Source: Pseudomonas rubra
GTDB lineage: Bacteria > Pseudomonadota > Gammaproteobacteria > Pseudomonadales > Pseudomonadaceae
Direction of reading: 5' to 3'
DNA: 64,000 nucleotides
Assembly: GCF_028656935.1 (NCBI RefSeq)
Contig: NZ_JAMDGZ010000048.1
Coordinates: 177,513 to 241,512, forward strand
This document shows, piece by piece, positions 17,427 through 27,032 of the stretch (position 1 is its first letter; each line of letters begins with the position of its first letter). The notes beneath the pieces were generated by a model that was given only the letters and a program-made list of their open reading frames with translations, ran no database searches and was not told where the DNA came from. Position numbers and translations under genes: made by a program.

Positions 17427-19318
17427 GCGCTTTGCTCCAACTCGCGGCCTGCGCCGCGTTTTTTCAGATGAATCAGCAACAGGGAAATCGCCGCCGGGGT
17501 CACGCCGGGGATACGCGAAGCCTGACCCAGGGTCTCGGGCCGGGTCTGGCCGAGCTTGCCCTGGATTTCCTTGGATAACCCGGAAATACCGCTGTAATCG
17601 ATATCGTCGGGCAGGCGGGTATCTTCGCTGGCGCGCAGCCGGGCGATTTCTTCCTGTTGCCGGTCGATGTAACCGGCGTATTTGGTTTTGATCTCAACCT
17701 GTTCGGCCACTTGCGGGTCGATATCCGAGCCGCCAGTGACTTCCATCAGCCCGGCGTAATCGATTTCCGGGCGGGTCAGCAGGTTGAGTAGGTTGTACTC
17801 GTGGCTCAGCGGCGTGCCGAATTTCTCGGCAATGGCTTGGCCTTGCGCAGTGTCCGGGCGGACCCAAGTGGATTTCAGACGCTGCTCTTCCACGGTAATG
17901 CTTTCGCGCTTGGCGCTGAACGCGGCCCAGCGCTCGTCGTCAACCAGGCCCAGCTCGCGACCTTTTTCGGTCAGGCGCAGGTCGGCGTTGTCCTCACGCA
18001 GGATCAGGCGGTACTCGGCCCGCGAGGTGAACATGCGGTACGGCTCCTGGGTCCCCAGGGTAATCAGGTCGTCAACCAGCACGCCGATGTACGCCTCGTC
18101 GCGACGCGGGCACCAGCTTTCACGGCCCTGCGCACGCAGTGCCGCGTTGGTACCGGCAAGCAGGCCTTGCGCACCGGCTTCTTCGTAGCCCGTGGTGCCG
18201 TTGATCTGACCTGCGAAGAACAACCCGCCAATGACCTTGGTTTCCAGGCTGTACTTGAGGTCCCGCGGATCGAAATAGTCGTACTCGATGGCGTAGCCAG
18301 GACGCACGATGTGGGCGTTTTCCATGCCGCGGATCGAACGCACGATCTGCAACTGCACATCGAACGGCAAGGATGTGGATATCCCGTTCGGGTACAGCTC
18401 GTGGGTGTTCAGGCCTTCTGGCTCGATGAACACCTGGTGGCTTTGCTTGTCGGCAAAGCGATGGATCTTGTCTTCGATCGACGGGCAGTAGCGTGGGCCA
18501 ATGCCTTCGATGACTCCAGAGTACATCGGTGAACGGTCGAGGTTCGACGCGATGATCTCGTGGGTACGGGCGTTGGTGTGGGTAATCCAGCAACTGACCT
18601 GACGCGGATGCTGCTCCTTGGAGCCCATGAACGACATCACCGGGATCGGTGTGTCACCGGGTTGCTCGGTCATGACCGAGAAATCCACCGAGCGACCATC
18701 GATACGTGGCGGTGTACCGGTTTTCAGGCGGCCGACGCGCAATGGCAGTTCACGCAGGCGACGTGCCAGGGCAATCGACGGCGGATCGCCAGCTCGGCCA
18801 CCGGAGTAATTCTGCAAACCGATGTGGATAAGTCCGCCGAGGAAGGTTCCTGTGGTCAATACCACGGAGTCGGCGAGAAAACGCAGACCCATTTGGGTCA
18901 CCACACCGCGTACCTGGTCCTGCTCGACGATCAGGTCGTCGCACGACTGCTGGAATATCCACAGGTTGGGCTGGTTCTCAAGAATCTCGCGCACCACCGA
19001 CTTGTAGATGGCGCGGTCGGCCTGGGCACGTGTAGCGCGCACTGCCGGGCCTTTGCGGTTGTTCAAAACACGGAATTGGATACCGCTCTTGTCAGTGGCC
19101 AGTGCCATGGCACCGCCGAGCGCATCGATTTCCTTGACCAGGTGGCTCTTGCCGATGCCACCGATGGCCGGGTTGCAACTCATATGACCGAGGGTTTCCA
19201 CGTTGTGGGTCAGCAGCAGGGTTTTCACACCCATGCGTGCAGACGCAAGCGCAGCCTCGGTACCGGCATGGCCGCCGCCGATGACGATCACTTCAAAACG
19301 GGAAGGGAAATCCACCAC
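17423..19318 (-). CDS. mnmG: tRNA uridine-5-carboxymethylaminomethyl modification enzyme MnmG
   Basis: FAD-dependent partner of MnmE that modifies the wobble uridine of several tRNAs (formerly GidA). The 631-aa protein has the FAD motif GGGHAGTEAA starting at 14, the CNPAIGGIGKSHLV segment and the C-terminal helical domain (DIDYSGISGLSKEIQGKL). Two successive GTG codons could start it; the first is used here. Its upstream region is a DnaA-box cluster. Confidence 0.98.
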   Translation of the reverse strand: MVDFPSRFEVIVIGGGHAGTEAALASARMGVKTLLLTHNVETLGHMSCNPAIGGIGKSHLVKEIDALGGAMALATDKSGIQFRVLNNRKGPAVRATRAQADRAIYKSVVREILENQPNLWIFQQSCDDLIVEQDQVRGVVTQMGLRFLADSVVLTTGTFLGGLIHIGLQNYSGGRAGDPPSIALARRLRELPLRVGRLKTGTPPRIDGRSVDFSVMTEQPGDTPIPVMSFMGSKEQHPRQVSCWITHTNARTHEIIASNLDRSPMYSGVIEGIGPRYCPSIEDKIHRFADKQSHQVFIEPEGLNTHELYPNGISTSLPFDVQLQIVRSIRGMENAHIVRPGYAIEYDYFDPRDLKYSLETKVIGGLFFAGQINGTTGYEEAGAQGLLAGTNAALRAQGRESWCPRRDEAYIGVLVDDLITLGTQEPYRMFTSRAEYRLILREDNADLRLTEKGRELGLVDDERWAAFSAKRESITVEEQRLKSTWVRPDTAQGQAIAEKFGTPLSHEYNLLNLLTRPEIDYAGLMEVTGGSDIDPQVAEQVEIKTKYAGYIDRQQEEIARLRASEDTRLPDDIDYSGISGLSKEIQGKLGQTRPETLGQASRIPGVTPAAISLLLIHLKKRGAGRELEQSA

Positions 19319-19832
19319 GCACCTCGTGCCTGTTTCGGGAATAGATAGGGATAACGCACAAGTATAGGGACTTACCTCCCTCTAAAGGAACCTTTTGCAC
19401 AAAATTTAACCAGGCTGTGGATGAGTGGCGGGTAATAGAAATTAAAAGAGAGAAATTTATTAAAGCTTTGTTTTTATGTTTATTCTTAGTCAGGCACCTT
19501 TCTGTGGATAAGGTTCTACAGGCCTTTATTTACATTGTGTACAGAGATTCAAAACCCTGTGGTCTACCAGGGATGAGCATTCTGGATAAGCGCTTTAAGC
19601 CTGTGGATTAAATGGCCAGTTACCCACAGGCGAAGTTATCTCCAGCCTTGAAGGCCAGTTATCAACGGAGCTGAAGGTGGGTTTTCCACAGGGCTTATTT
19701 CAGCGAAATGTGGATAGACGCGCAGAAATCAACGCAGCACAACCGCTATGGCTGTACTGACCAGGAGAGGGGATTGGAGAAAATGGCTGCTACGGTCGGG
19801 CCCATTGCAGGCCCGACTGTGGATAAGAACGC
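19319..19832. other. Origin-like DnaA-box cluster between mnmE and mnmG
   Basis: Non-coding, with an AT-rich core (about 19436-19495). Perfect DnaA boxes lie at 19503-19511 and 19818-19826. One-mismatch boxes are at 19416, 19581, 19602, 19620, 19682 and 19709, and weaker ones at 19636 and 19659. The core motifs AAAAGAGAG, TTAAAGCTTT, CTTTCTGTGGATAA, AGGCCTTTA and TGTACAGAGA recur in the same order in the rpmH-dnaA gap. This is most likely a second replication-origin-type region, which also contains the mnmG promoter. Confidence 0.8.
19795..19817 (-). terminator. mnmE: Hairpin just past mnmE
   Basis: GTCGGGCC pairs with GGCCCGAC around a seven-base loop, 15 bases beyond the mnmE stop. It lacks a U-tract, so termination is likely but not certain. 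A perfect DnaA box is fused to its mnmE-proximal side. Confidence 0.55.
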
Positions 19833-21203
19833 TTACTTGCCGATGCAGAAGCTGGAGAAGATCCGCCCAAGCAAGTCATCAGAGCTGAATGCCCCGGTAA
19901 TCTCGCCCAAGGCTTGTTGAGCCTGGCGCAGATCCTCTGCCAGCAGTTCACCGGCCCCGGCAAGGGTCAGCTGGGCGCGACCGTGCTCCAGGTGCGCACT
20001 GGCCTGACGCAGTGCCTCCAGATGGCGCCTGCGGGCGCTGAAGCTGCTTTCGGCAGTCTGTTCATAACCCATGCAGGACTTCAGGTGCTCGCGCAGTAGC
20101 TCAAGGCCCATGTCGGTATCTTTGGCGCTGAGGGTGATGGTGACATGGCCATCTTCACTCTGTTCCATGGCAATGGCTTCGCCACTCAGATCTGCCTTGT
20201 TACGAATCAGTGTGACCTTCGCCGGATCCGGGCGCAGATCGAGAAACTCGGGCCATAGGGCAAACGGATCACTGGCTTCCGGCGCAGTGGAGTCGACCAC
20301 CAGCAAAACCCGGTCAGCCTCGTTGATCGCCTTGAGCGCACGTTCCACGCCGATCTTTTCCACATGGTCGTCGGTATCGCGCAACCCGGCAGTGTCGACA
20401 ACGTGCAGCGGCATGCCATCGATGTGGATATGTTCGCGCAGGATGTCCCGGGTGGTGCCGGCGATATCGGTGACAATCGCGGCCTCACGGCCGGCCAGTA
20501 CGTTAAGCAGGCTCGACTTGCCGGCATTCGGCCGACCGGCAATCACTACCGTCATGCCATCACGCAGCAACGCGCCCTGCCCGGCCTCGCGCTGCACTGT
20601 GGATAAATTGTTGCGCACCTCATCGAGCATGCTCAGCACGTGACCGTCAGCGAGAAAGTCGATTTCTTCCTCGGGGAAGTCGATCGCCGCTTCCACGTAA
20701 ATACGCAGGCTGATCAGTTTTTCGGTGAGGTTATCCACACGACGGGAAAATTCACCCTGCAGCGAGCGCAAGGCATTGCGCGCCGCCTGTGCGGAGCTGG
20801 CTTCAATCAGGTCGGCGATGGCCTCGGCCTGAGCAAGGTCAAGCTTATCATTGAGGAACGCACGCTCGCTGAATTCACCCGGGCGCGCCAGCCGGCAGCC
20901 CAGTTGTACACAGCGTTGCAGGAGCATATCGAGCACCACCGGGCCACCGTGGCCCTGCAGTTCCAGCACGTCTTCGCCGGTGAAGGAGTTCGGCCCGGGG
21001 AAGAACAGCACAATGCCTTCATCCAGCACCAGGCCATCTTCAGCGCGGAACGGACCGTAATGGGCGTGCCGCGGTGTTAGCGTTTTGCCACAGATGGCCA
21101 ACCCGGCTTGTTTGGCCAGAGGGCCGGATAGCCGCACGATTCCCACCCCCCCACGTCCCTGGGCGGTAGCAATGGCGGCAATGGTTTCACGCACAGTGTT
21201 CAT
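19833..21203 (-). CDS. mnmE: tRNA modification GTPase MnmE
   Basis: GTPase acting with MnmG on wobble uridine (formerly TrmE). The 456-aa protein has an N-terminal folate-binding domain, a helical domain, an inserted G domain with GRPNAGKSS at 223-231, and the C-terminal CIGK with catalytic Cys453. I used the ATG giving MNTVRETIAAI; an upstream in-frame start would add 12 residues that are not family-like. Two exact DnaA boxes (20598 and 20731) lie in the gene. Confidence 0.97.
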   Translation of the reverse strand: MNTVRETIAAIATAQGRGGVGIVRLSGPLAKQAGLAICGKTLTPRHAHYGPFRAEDGLVLDEGIVLFFPGPNSFTGEDVLELQGHGGPVVLDMLLQRCVQLGCRLARPGEFSERAFLNDKLDLAQAEAIADLIEASSAQAARNALRSLQGEFSRRVDNLTEKLISLRIYVEAAIDFPEEEIDFLADGHVLSMLDEVRNNLSTVQREAGQGALLRDGMTVVIAGRPNAGKSSLLNVLAGREAAIVTDIAGTTRDILREHIHIDGMPLHVVDTAGLRDTDDHVEKIGVERALKAINEADRVLLVVDSTAPEASDPFALWPEFLDLRPDPAKVTLIRNKADLSGEAIAMEQSEDGHVTITLSAKDTDMGLELLREHLKSCMGYEQTAESSFSARRRHLEALRQASAHLEHGRAQLTLAGAGELLAEDLRQAQQALGEITGAFSSDDLLGRIFSSFCIGK

Positions 21204-21237
21204 GCTCGACGGTCTCACGACAAAAACGACAGATAGC

Positions 21238-21262
21238 AAAACGCCCCACGAGGGGGCGTTTA
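21238..21262 (-). terminator. yidC: Terminator between yidC and mnmE
   Basis: AAACGCCCC and GGGGGCGTTT form a stem around a four-base loop, followed on the minus strand by TTTTGC. An exact DnaA box (21260-21268) overlaps its yidC-side edge. Confidence 0.7.
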
Positions 21263-21286
21263 TCCACAGGTTAGCTGGCTAACCCG

Positions 21287-22969
21287 TTAAGCGGCGGCAT
21301 TCTTGGCAGCCTTTTCGATACCGCGGGTGATGTACCACTGCTGTGCGATCGACAAGCAGTTGTTCACAACCCAGTACAGCACCAGACCTGCAGGGAACCA
21401 CAGGAAGAAGAAGGTGAAGATGATCGGCATCAGCTTCATCACCTTGGCCTGCATCGGATCCGGCGGAGTCGGGTTCAGCTGCTGCTGGATGAACATGGTC
21501 GCGCCCATGATGATCGGCAGGATGAAGAACGGATCCTTGATCGACAGGTCAGTGATCCAGAACATCCATGGCGCCTGACGCATCTCGACGCTTTCCAGCA
21601 GAACCCAGTACAGCGAAAGGAAGACTGGCATCTGCACCAGGATCGGCAGACAGCCGCCCAGCGGGTTGATCTTCTCTTTCTTGTACAGCTCCATCATGGC
21701 TTGCGACATTTTCTGCCGGTCATCGCCATGTTGTTCTTTGAGTGCTGCCAGTTTCGGCGCAACGGCACGCATGCGGGCCATCGAACGATAGCTGGCGGCC
21801 GACAGCGGGAAGAACAGCGCCTTGATCAGCATGGTCAGGACGATAATCGACCAGCCCCAGTTGCCGAGAAGGTTGTGGATATGTTGCAGCAGCCAGAAGA
21901 TTGGCTGGGCAATGAACCACAGGATGCCGTAGTCGACGGTCAGTTCCAGACCTGGGGACAACTCCTTGAGCCGCTCCTGAATCTTCGGACCGGCATACAG
22001 CATGGTGCTGGTTTCAGCTTTGGCGCCAGCGGCAACGTTCAGCGCCGGTCCGGTGAAACCGATGATGTAGTTGCCTTGGCTGTCCTTGCGGGTCTGAACG
22101 ATGTTGTTTTCAGACTTGTTAGGAATCCAAGCAGTTACAAAGTAGTGCTGCAGCCAGGCTACCCAGCCGCCGGTAACATTTTCTTTCAGATTTCCCTTGT
22201 CGATGTCTTTCATCGACACTTTTTTGTAGGGCTCCGAACTTGTCCACAGGGCAGCGCCGAGGTAAGTCGCAGTACCGGTTGCGGTGCTCGAGGAAGGATC
22301 CGAACTGGCATCGCGCTTGAGCTGTGCGAACAGGTTACCGGTCCAGGGCTGTGCGCTCTGGTTGTCGATCAGGTAGGTGACGGTCAGGTCGTACTCACCG
22401 CGCTTGAAGCTGAAGCGCTTGATGTAGTTGACGCCGGCATCGCTGAATTTCAGGTCGACTACCAGTTGGTCCTGACCGTCGGCCAGTTGATAACTTTTCT
22501 GATCAGCGGCGTACAGAGGACGGCCAGACGAACGCGCATCAGGTCCGTTGACACCGGTAAGACCGCTCTGAGCCAGGTAAGTACGCTCACCACCGTTGTC
22601 GAACAACTGGAACGGAATGTCTGGATGGTCTTGACGACGTGGGTATTTCGGCAGCATCAGCTGGGCGATGTCACCACCGTTTGGATCGATAGCCAGGTCG
22701 AGGACATCAGTCTTGACCCGAATCAGGTCCTTGCTGACCACTACCGGGGCAAGTTCTGCTGGGCTGGATTCAGCGTTGGCGCTCGGTACATCGGCGCTGG
22801 CGCCAGTGTTACCGGCCTGCGCGGTGTCCGGCAGGGCCGGGGCAACGTTGCTGGCAGCAGTATTCTGAGTCGGCAGGGCAGCCTGGCCATAGTCCTGGTT
22901 CCAGTTAAGGACCATGACGTAGGACACGATTGCCAGGGCCGCGATCAGGATCGTGCGTTTAATATCCAT
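21287..22969 (-). CDS. yidC: Membrane protein insertase YidC
   Basis: Inserts and folds inner-membrane proteins, with or without SecYEG. The 560-aa protein has an N-terminal membrane helix (about 5-22), a large periplasmic beta-sandwich domain (about 60-340) and the conserved membrane core (from about 350: YGILWFIAQPIFWLL onward) with the GGCLPILVQMPVF segment. It is two bases downstream of yidD, in the rpmH-rnpA-yidD-yidC run. Confidence 0.98.
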   Translation of the reverse strand: MDIKRTILIAALAIVSYVMVLNWNQDYGQAALPTQNTAASNVAPALPDTAQAGNTGASADVPSANAESSPAELAPVVVSKDLIRVKTDVLDLAIDPNGGDIAQLMLPKYPRRQDHPDIPFQLFDNGGERTYLAQSGLTGVNGPDARSSGRPLYAADQKSYQLADGQDQLVVDLKFSDAGVNYIKRFSFKRGEYDLTVTYLIDNQSAQPWTGNLFAQLKRDASSDPSSSTATGTATYLGAALWTSSEPYKKVSMKDIDKGNLKENVTGGWVAWLQHYFVTAWIPNKSENNIVQTRKDSQGNYIIGFTGPALNVAAGAKAETSTMLYAGPKIQERLKELSPGLELTVDYGILWFIAQPIFWLLQHIHNLLGNWGWSIIVLTMLIKALFFPLSAASYRSMARMRAVAPKLAALKEQHGDDRQKMSQAMMELYKKEKINPLGGCLPILVQMPVFLSLYWVLLESVEMRQAPWMFWITDLSIKDPFFILPIIMGATMFIQQQLNPTPPDPMQAKVMKLMPIIFTFFFLWFPAGLVLYWVVNNCLSIAQQWYITRGIEKAAKNAAA

Positions 22970-22971
22970 GA

Positions 22972-23217
22972 TTACTCGGCTATCGAAGAAGTACGGGAAG
23001 AGGAGGCAGGTGGAACCGGGTCAAAACCACCGGCATTCCACGGGTGACAACGCCCCAGGCGACGAACGGTAAGCCACCCGCCGCGTAAAAGGCCATGTGT
23101 TTCGATGGCTTCGTACGCATAGCAGGAGCAACTGGGGTAGAAACGACAGTGACTGGCCATCAGAGGACTAATGGCATAACGGTAAAACTGGATCGGAACG
23201 AGCGCCAGTTTACGCAT
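22972..23217 (-). CDS. yidD: Membrane protein insertion efficiency factor YidD
   Basis: Small 81-aa protein of the YidD family (formerly haemolytic domain family) that assists membrane insertion. It shows the family pattern YRYAISPL, C-R-F-Y-PSCS-Y and HPW. Its start overlaps the rnpA stop by 8 bases, indicating translational coupling. Confidence 0.95.
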   Translation of the reverse strand: MRKLALVPIQFYRYAISPLMASHCRFYPSCSCYAYEAIETHGLLRGGWLTVRRLGRCHPWNAGGFDPVPPASSSRTSSIAE

Positions 23218-23617
23218 CTTGACTGTCTACCCCCACAGAGTCGGTGTTAACCACTGGAGCGGGCCGACTGCGTGCAAGGCGCTTCCAGAGCTTGCCAAAA
23301 TGTTGGTGCAATTCTGGGTTTTCAATCTCGCCCAACCCTTTGCGCGCGACGATCACGATATCCCAACCGGCAAGCAAATGCTGGTTCAGGCGAAACGAAT
23401 CGCGCATCAGGCGTTTCAGGCGATTGCGTTGAACGGAGAGCTTGACGCTCTTTTTCCCGATCACAAGCCCCAGGCGGGGATGATCAAGACCGTTCTCGCG
23501 AGCAAGGATCAGCAGGCATTTCCCTGGAACCTTGCCGGTTGGGGAGTCGAAGACCGCTTTGAAGTGCCGGGGAATAAGCAGGCGCTTTTCCCGACTGAAG
23601 TCCTGACTCACCACCAT
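23210..23617 (-). CDS. rnpA: Ribonuclease P protein component
   Basis: Protein subunit of RNase P, which cuts tRNA 5' leaders. About 135 aa from the chosen ATG (MVVSQDFSREKRLL), with the RNA-binding signature RNRLKRLMRDSFR. GTG codons 1 and 2 positions later are alternative starts. It lies 10 bases after rpmH, the usual pairing. Confidence 0.95.
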   Translation of the reverse strand: MVVSQDFSREKRLLIPRHFKAVFDSPTGKVPGKCLLILARENGLDHPRLGLVIGKKSVKLSVQRNRLKRLMRDSFRLNQHLLAGWDIVIVARKGLGEIENPELHQHFGKLWKRLARSRPAPVVNTDSVGVDSQDA

Positions 23618-23627
23618 TGCCGAAAAA

Positions 23628-23762
23628 TCAAACTGCCAGGCGCTTACGGCCTTTGGCACGGCGACGCGACAGAACGGCACGACCGTTCTTGGTGGCCATA
23701 CGGGCACGGAAACCGTGAGTGCGAGCGCGCTTGATGGTGCTTGGTTGGAAAGTACGTTTCAT
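23628..23762 (-). CDS. rpmH: 50S ribosomal protein L34
   Basis: A 44-residue basic protein starting [18 protein letters not shown] and ending [12 protein letters not shown], a textbook L34. It heads the rpmH-rnpA-yidD-yidC operon, and its promoter must lie in the adjacent origin region. Confidence 0.98.
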
Positions 23763-24354
23763 GGCGTGTTACCTGGTTCGTCGACTACGGGCCGGAATGG
23801 CCCCCGTTTTAAGAGACCGGCGATTCTAGAGAAAGCGGGGCCGTAGGTCAATTTCCAACCAGCTTTTCCTTATAGACGGAAAATCGGCTGCGTTTTGGGC
23901 ATCACTGGGGATGAGCGGCCAGGGCACGAGTAGTGGTTCACTTAAACATAGAAAAAAAGAGAGGACTTATTTAAAGCTTTTTAGTGAATCTTATAGAGCT
24001 TATGTAGAGACTTTCTGTGGATAACAAGCTGAAGGCCTTTAATTACCTACTGTACAGAGAACAGAAACCTTGTCGAGAAACGGTGCTGTGACTGTGCTGT
24101 AGCCTCGGAAAAGCTGTGGATGAAATAGCATGTTATCCACAGGCAGGTTATCCACTGGTTTCAGCCCCCAGTTGTGCAAAGACCTCAGGTCCGGTTATCC
24201 ACAGAGCTTATTCACATGGCTCAAGTGTCATTTTGGTCACTAAATTGCTGATTTATCGCCATCCTCGTCTTACCTGCATGTGGATAACTGAGCTGGCGCT
24301 GGGTACAATGGGCGCTTGTTTTTGCCTCACCGGCTTTCAACTCAGGGGATATCC
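23763..24354. other. oriC: Replication origin oriC between rpmH and dnaA
   Basis: Non-coding 592 bases. Perfect DnaA boxes TTATNCACA lie at 24016-24024, 24133-24141, 24195-24203, 24208-24216 and 24279-24287; one-mismatch boxes are at 24115 and 24148. An AT-rich segment (about 23939-24010) lies to the left of the first box and is the likely unwinding region. The position between rpmH and dnaA is that of the known pseudomonad origin. The region must also hold the rpmH and dnaA promoters; the box nearest dnaA (24279) may serve autoregulation. Confidence 0.92.
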
Positions 24355-25869
24355 GTGTCAGTGGAACTTTGGCAGCAGTGCGTGGAGCTTCTGCGCGATG
24401 AACTGCCTGCCCAGCAATTCAACACCTGGATCCGTCCGCTACAGGTCGAAGCCGAAGGCGACGAGTTGCGCGTCTATGCGCCCAACCGTTTCGTTCTCGA
24501 CTGGGTCAATGAAAAGTATCTGAGCCGTCTGCTCGAACTGCTGGGTGAACACGGCAACGGTATGGCGCCTGCGCTTTCCTTATTAATAGGTAGCAGGCGC
24601 AGTTCGGCACCGCGTGCCGCACCTAATGCACCGCTGGCTGCAGCCGTGGCGGCCTCTCAGGCACAAGCTGCACAAAGCGCAGTGGTCAGTGAGCCTGTGG
24701 CCGCACCCGTTGCAGCACCGGCAGCTGTGGCCGAAATCGAGCAAGCGCCTTCGCGTGACAGCTTCGATTCCATGGGAGAGGCCAATGCCGCTCCGGCACC
24801 GAGCCGCACCGAACAACGCACTGTGCAGGTCGAGGGTGCGCTCAAACACACCAGCTACCTGAACCGCACCTTTACCTTTGAGAACTTCGTCGAAGGTAAG
24901 TCCAACCAGCTGGCACGCGCTGCGGCCTGGCAGGTTGCCGACAACCCCAAGCATGGCTACAACCCGTTGTTCCTGTATGGCGGCGTGGGCCTGGGTAAAA
25001 CTCACTTGATGCACGCGGTGGGCAACCACCTGCTCAAGAAGAACCCGAATGCCAAGGTGGTGTACCTGCACTCCGAGCGCTTCGTCGCTGACATGGTCAA
25101 GGCGCTGCAACTCAATGCCATCAACGAGTTCAAACGCTTCTACCGTTCGGTCGATGCGCTGCTGATCGATGACATTCAGTTCTTTGCCCGTAAAGAACGT
25201 TCCCAGGAAGAGTTTTTCCACACCTTCAACGCCCTGCTCGAAGGCGGCCAGCAGGTCATTCTGACCAGCGACCGTTATCCGAAGGAAATCGAAGGCCTGG
25301 AAGAGCGCCTGAAGTCGCGTTTCGGTTGGGGCCTGACCGTTGCGGTAGAGCCTCCAGAACTCGAAACCCGGGTGGCGATCCTGATGAAGAAGGCGGATCA
25401 AGCCAAGGTCGACCTGCCGCATGACGCGGCTTTCTTTATCGCCCAGCGTATCCGCTCGAACGTGCGTGAACTCGAAGGCGCCTTGAAGCGGGTGATCGCT
25501 CACTCGCACTTCATGGGCCGTGACATCACCATCGAGCTGATTCGAGAATCGCTCAAGGATCTTCTGGCACTGCAGGACAAACTGGTGAGTGTGGATAACA
25601 TTCAGCGCACCGTTGCCGAGTACTACAAGATCAAGATCTCCGATCTGTTGTCCAAACGTCGTTCCCGTTCGGTCGCCCGCCCGCGGCAAGTTGCTATGGC
25701 CTTGTCCAAAGAGCTGACCAACCACAGCCTGCCGGAAATCGGCGACGTTTTCGGCGGCCGCGATCACACCACCGTGTTGCATGCGTGCCGCAAGATCAAC
25801 GAGCTCAAGGAATCCGACGCGGATATCCGCGAGGACTACAAGAACCTGCTGCGGACTCTGACGACTTGA
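24355..25869 (+). CDS. dnaA: Chromosomal replication initiator DnaA
   Basis: AAA+ initiator that binds DnaA boxes and melts oriC. About 504 aa: domain I (1-80), a long Ala/Pro-rich domain II linker (about 83-160), an AAA+ domain with Walker A GGVGLGKT at 209-216, and the C-terminal DNA-binding domain with the signature GGRDHTTVLHACRKI. A GTG start with GGGGAT upstream gives M-SVELWQQCVELL. An exact DnaA box (25590) lies inside the gene. Confidence 0.99.
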   Translation: MSVELWQQCVELLRDELPAQQFNTWIRPLQVEAEGDELRVYAPNRFVLDWVNEKYLSRLLELLGEHGNGMAPALSLLIGSRRSSAPRAAPNAPLAAAVAASQAQAAQSAVVSEPVAAPVAAPAAVAEIEQAPSRDSFDSMGEANAAPAPSRTEQRTVQVEGALKHTSYLNRTFTFENFVEGKSNQLARAAAWQVADNPKHGYNPLFLYGGVGLGKTHLMHAVGNHLLKKNPNAKVVYLHSERFVADMVKALQLNAINEFKRFYRSVDALLIDDIQFFARKERSQEEFFHTFNALLEGGQQVILTSDRYPKEIEGLEERLKSRFGWGLTVAVEPPELETRVAILMKKADQAKVDLPHDAAFFIAQRIRSNVRELEGALKRVIAHSHFMGRDITIELIRESLKDLLALQDKLVSVDNIQRTVAEYYKIKISDLLSKRRSRSVARPRQVAMALSKELTNHSLPEIGDVFGGRDHTTVLHACRKINELKESDADIREDYKNLLRTLTT

Positions 25870-25909
25870 TGAACGTCAGCGCAGCTTATTAAAGGCAAGG
25901 GACTAGACC

Positions 25910-27013
25910 ATGCATTTCACCATTCAACGCGAAGCCCTGTTGAAACCCCTGCAACTGGTCGCAGGCGTCGTCGAGCGCCGCCAGACCTTGCCGGTACTGT
26001 CCAACGTACTGCTGGTGGTAGAGGGTCAGCAATTGTCGCTGACCGGTACCGACCTGGAAGTGGAACTGGTTGGCCGCGTGCAGTTGGAAGAGCCAGCCGA
26101 GCCTGGCGAGATCACCGTGCCTGCGCGCAAGCTCATGGACATCTGCAAAAGCCTGCCGAACGACGTGCTGATCGACATCAAGCTCGATGAGCAGAAGCTC
26201 GTGGTAAAGGCTGGCCGTAGCCGTTTCACCCTGTCGACCCTGCCGGCCAACGACTTCCCGACCGTGGAAGAAGGCCCGGGCTCGCTGACCTGCAACCTGG
26301 AGCAAAGCCGCCTGCGCCGCCTGATCGAGCGCACCAGCTTCGCCATGGCCCAGCAGGATGTGCGCTACTACCTCAACGGTATGCTGCTCGAAGTATCTAC
26401 TGATACGTTGCGCGCCGTTGCCACCGACGGTCACCGTTTGGCCATGTGCTCGATGCGTGCTGAAATTGGCCAAGCCGATCGCCACCAGGTCATCGTGCCG
26501 CGCAAAGGTATCCTGGAGCTTGCTCGTCTGCTTACCGAGCCGGACGGCATGGTAAGCATCGTGCTGGGGCAGCATCACATCCGCGCCACCACGGGTGAGT
26601 TCACCTTCACCTCCAAGCTGGTCGACGGCAAGTTCCCGGACTACGAGCGTGTCTTGCCCAAGGGCGGTGACAAGCTGGTGGTGGGCGACCGTCAGGCACT
26701 GCGTGAAGCCTTCAGCCGTACTGCAATTCTGTCCAACGAGAAGTACCGCGGCATCCGTCTGCAGTTGGCCAGTGCCCAGTTGAAGATCCAGGCTAACAAC
26801 CCAGAGCAGGAAGAAGCAGAAGAAGAAATCAGCGTCGAGTACAACGGTAGCTCGCTGGAAATCGGTTTCAACGTCAGCTACTTGCTGGACGTGCTGGGTG
26901 TCATGACCACTGAGCAGGTTCGTCTGATCCTGTCGGACTCCAACAGCAGTGCACTGCTGCAGGAAGCCGACAACGACGATTCCGCTTATGTCGTCATGCC
27001 GATGCGCCTGTAA
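25910..27013 (+). CDS. dnaN: DNA polymerase III beta sliding clamp
   Basis: Ring-shaped processivity clamp. At 367 aa it is the usual length, starting MHFTIQREALLKPLQ and ending YVVMPMRL, the conserved C-terminal clamp motif. It comes 40 bases after dnaA in the standard dnaA-dnaN-recF-gyrB order. Confidence 0.99.
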   Translation: MHFTIQREALLKPLQLVAGVVERRQTLPVLSNVLLVVEGQQLSLTGTDLEVELVGRVQLEEPAEPGEITVPARKLMDICKSLPNDVLIDIKLDEQKLVVKAGRSRFTLSTLPANDFPTVEEGPGSLTCNLEQSRLRRLIERTSFAMAQQDVRYYLNGMLLEVSTDTLRAVATDGHRLAMCSMRAEIGQADRHQVIVPRKGILELARLLTEPDGMVSIVLGQHHIRATTGEFTFTSKLVDGKFPDYERVLPKGGDKLVVGDRQALREAFSRTAILSNEKYRGIRLQLASAQLKIQANNPEQEEAEEEISVEYNGSSLEIGFNVSYLLDVLGVMTTEQVRLILSDSNSSALLQEADNDDSAYVVMPMRL

Positions 27014-27032
27014 TTTGTCCAGCAGACTCTAG

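Noticed and set aside
19417..19611. A 64-codon AT-rich frame in the mnmE-mnmG gap
   Set aside because: It spans several DnaA boxes and the motifs shared with the rpmH-dnaA origin, has no ribosome-binding site, and its sequence is explained by the origin.
24116..24523. A 135-codon frame starting in oriC and overlapping dnaA
   Set aside because: It runs through DnaA boxes and then out of frame into dnaA; no family features.
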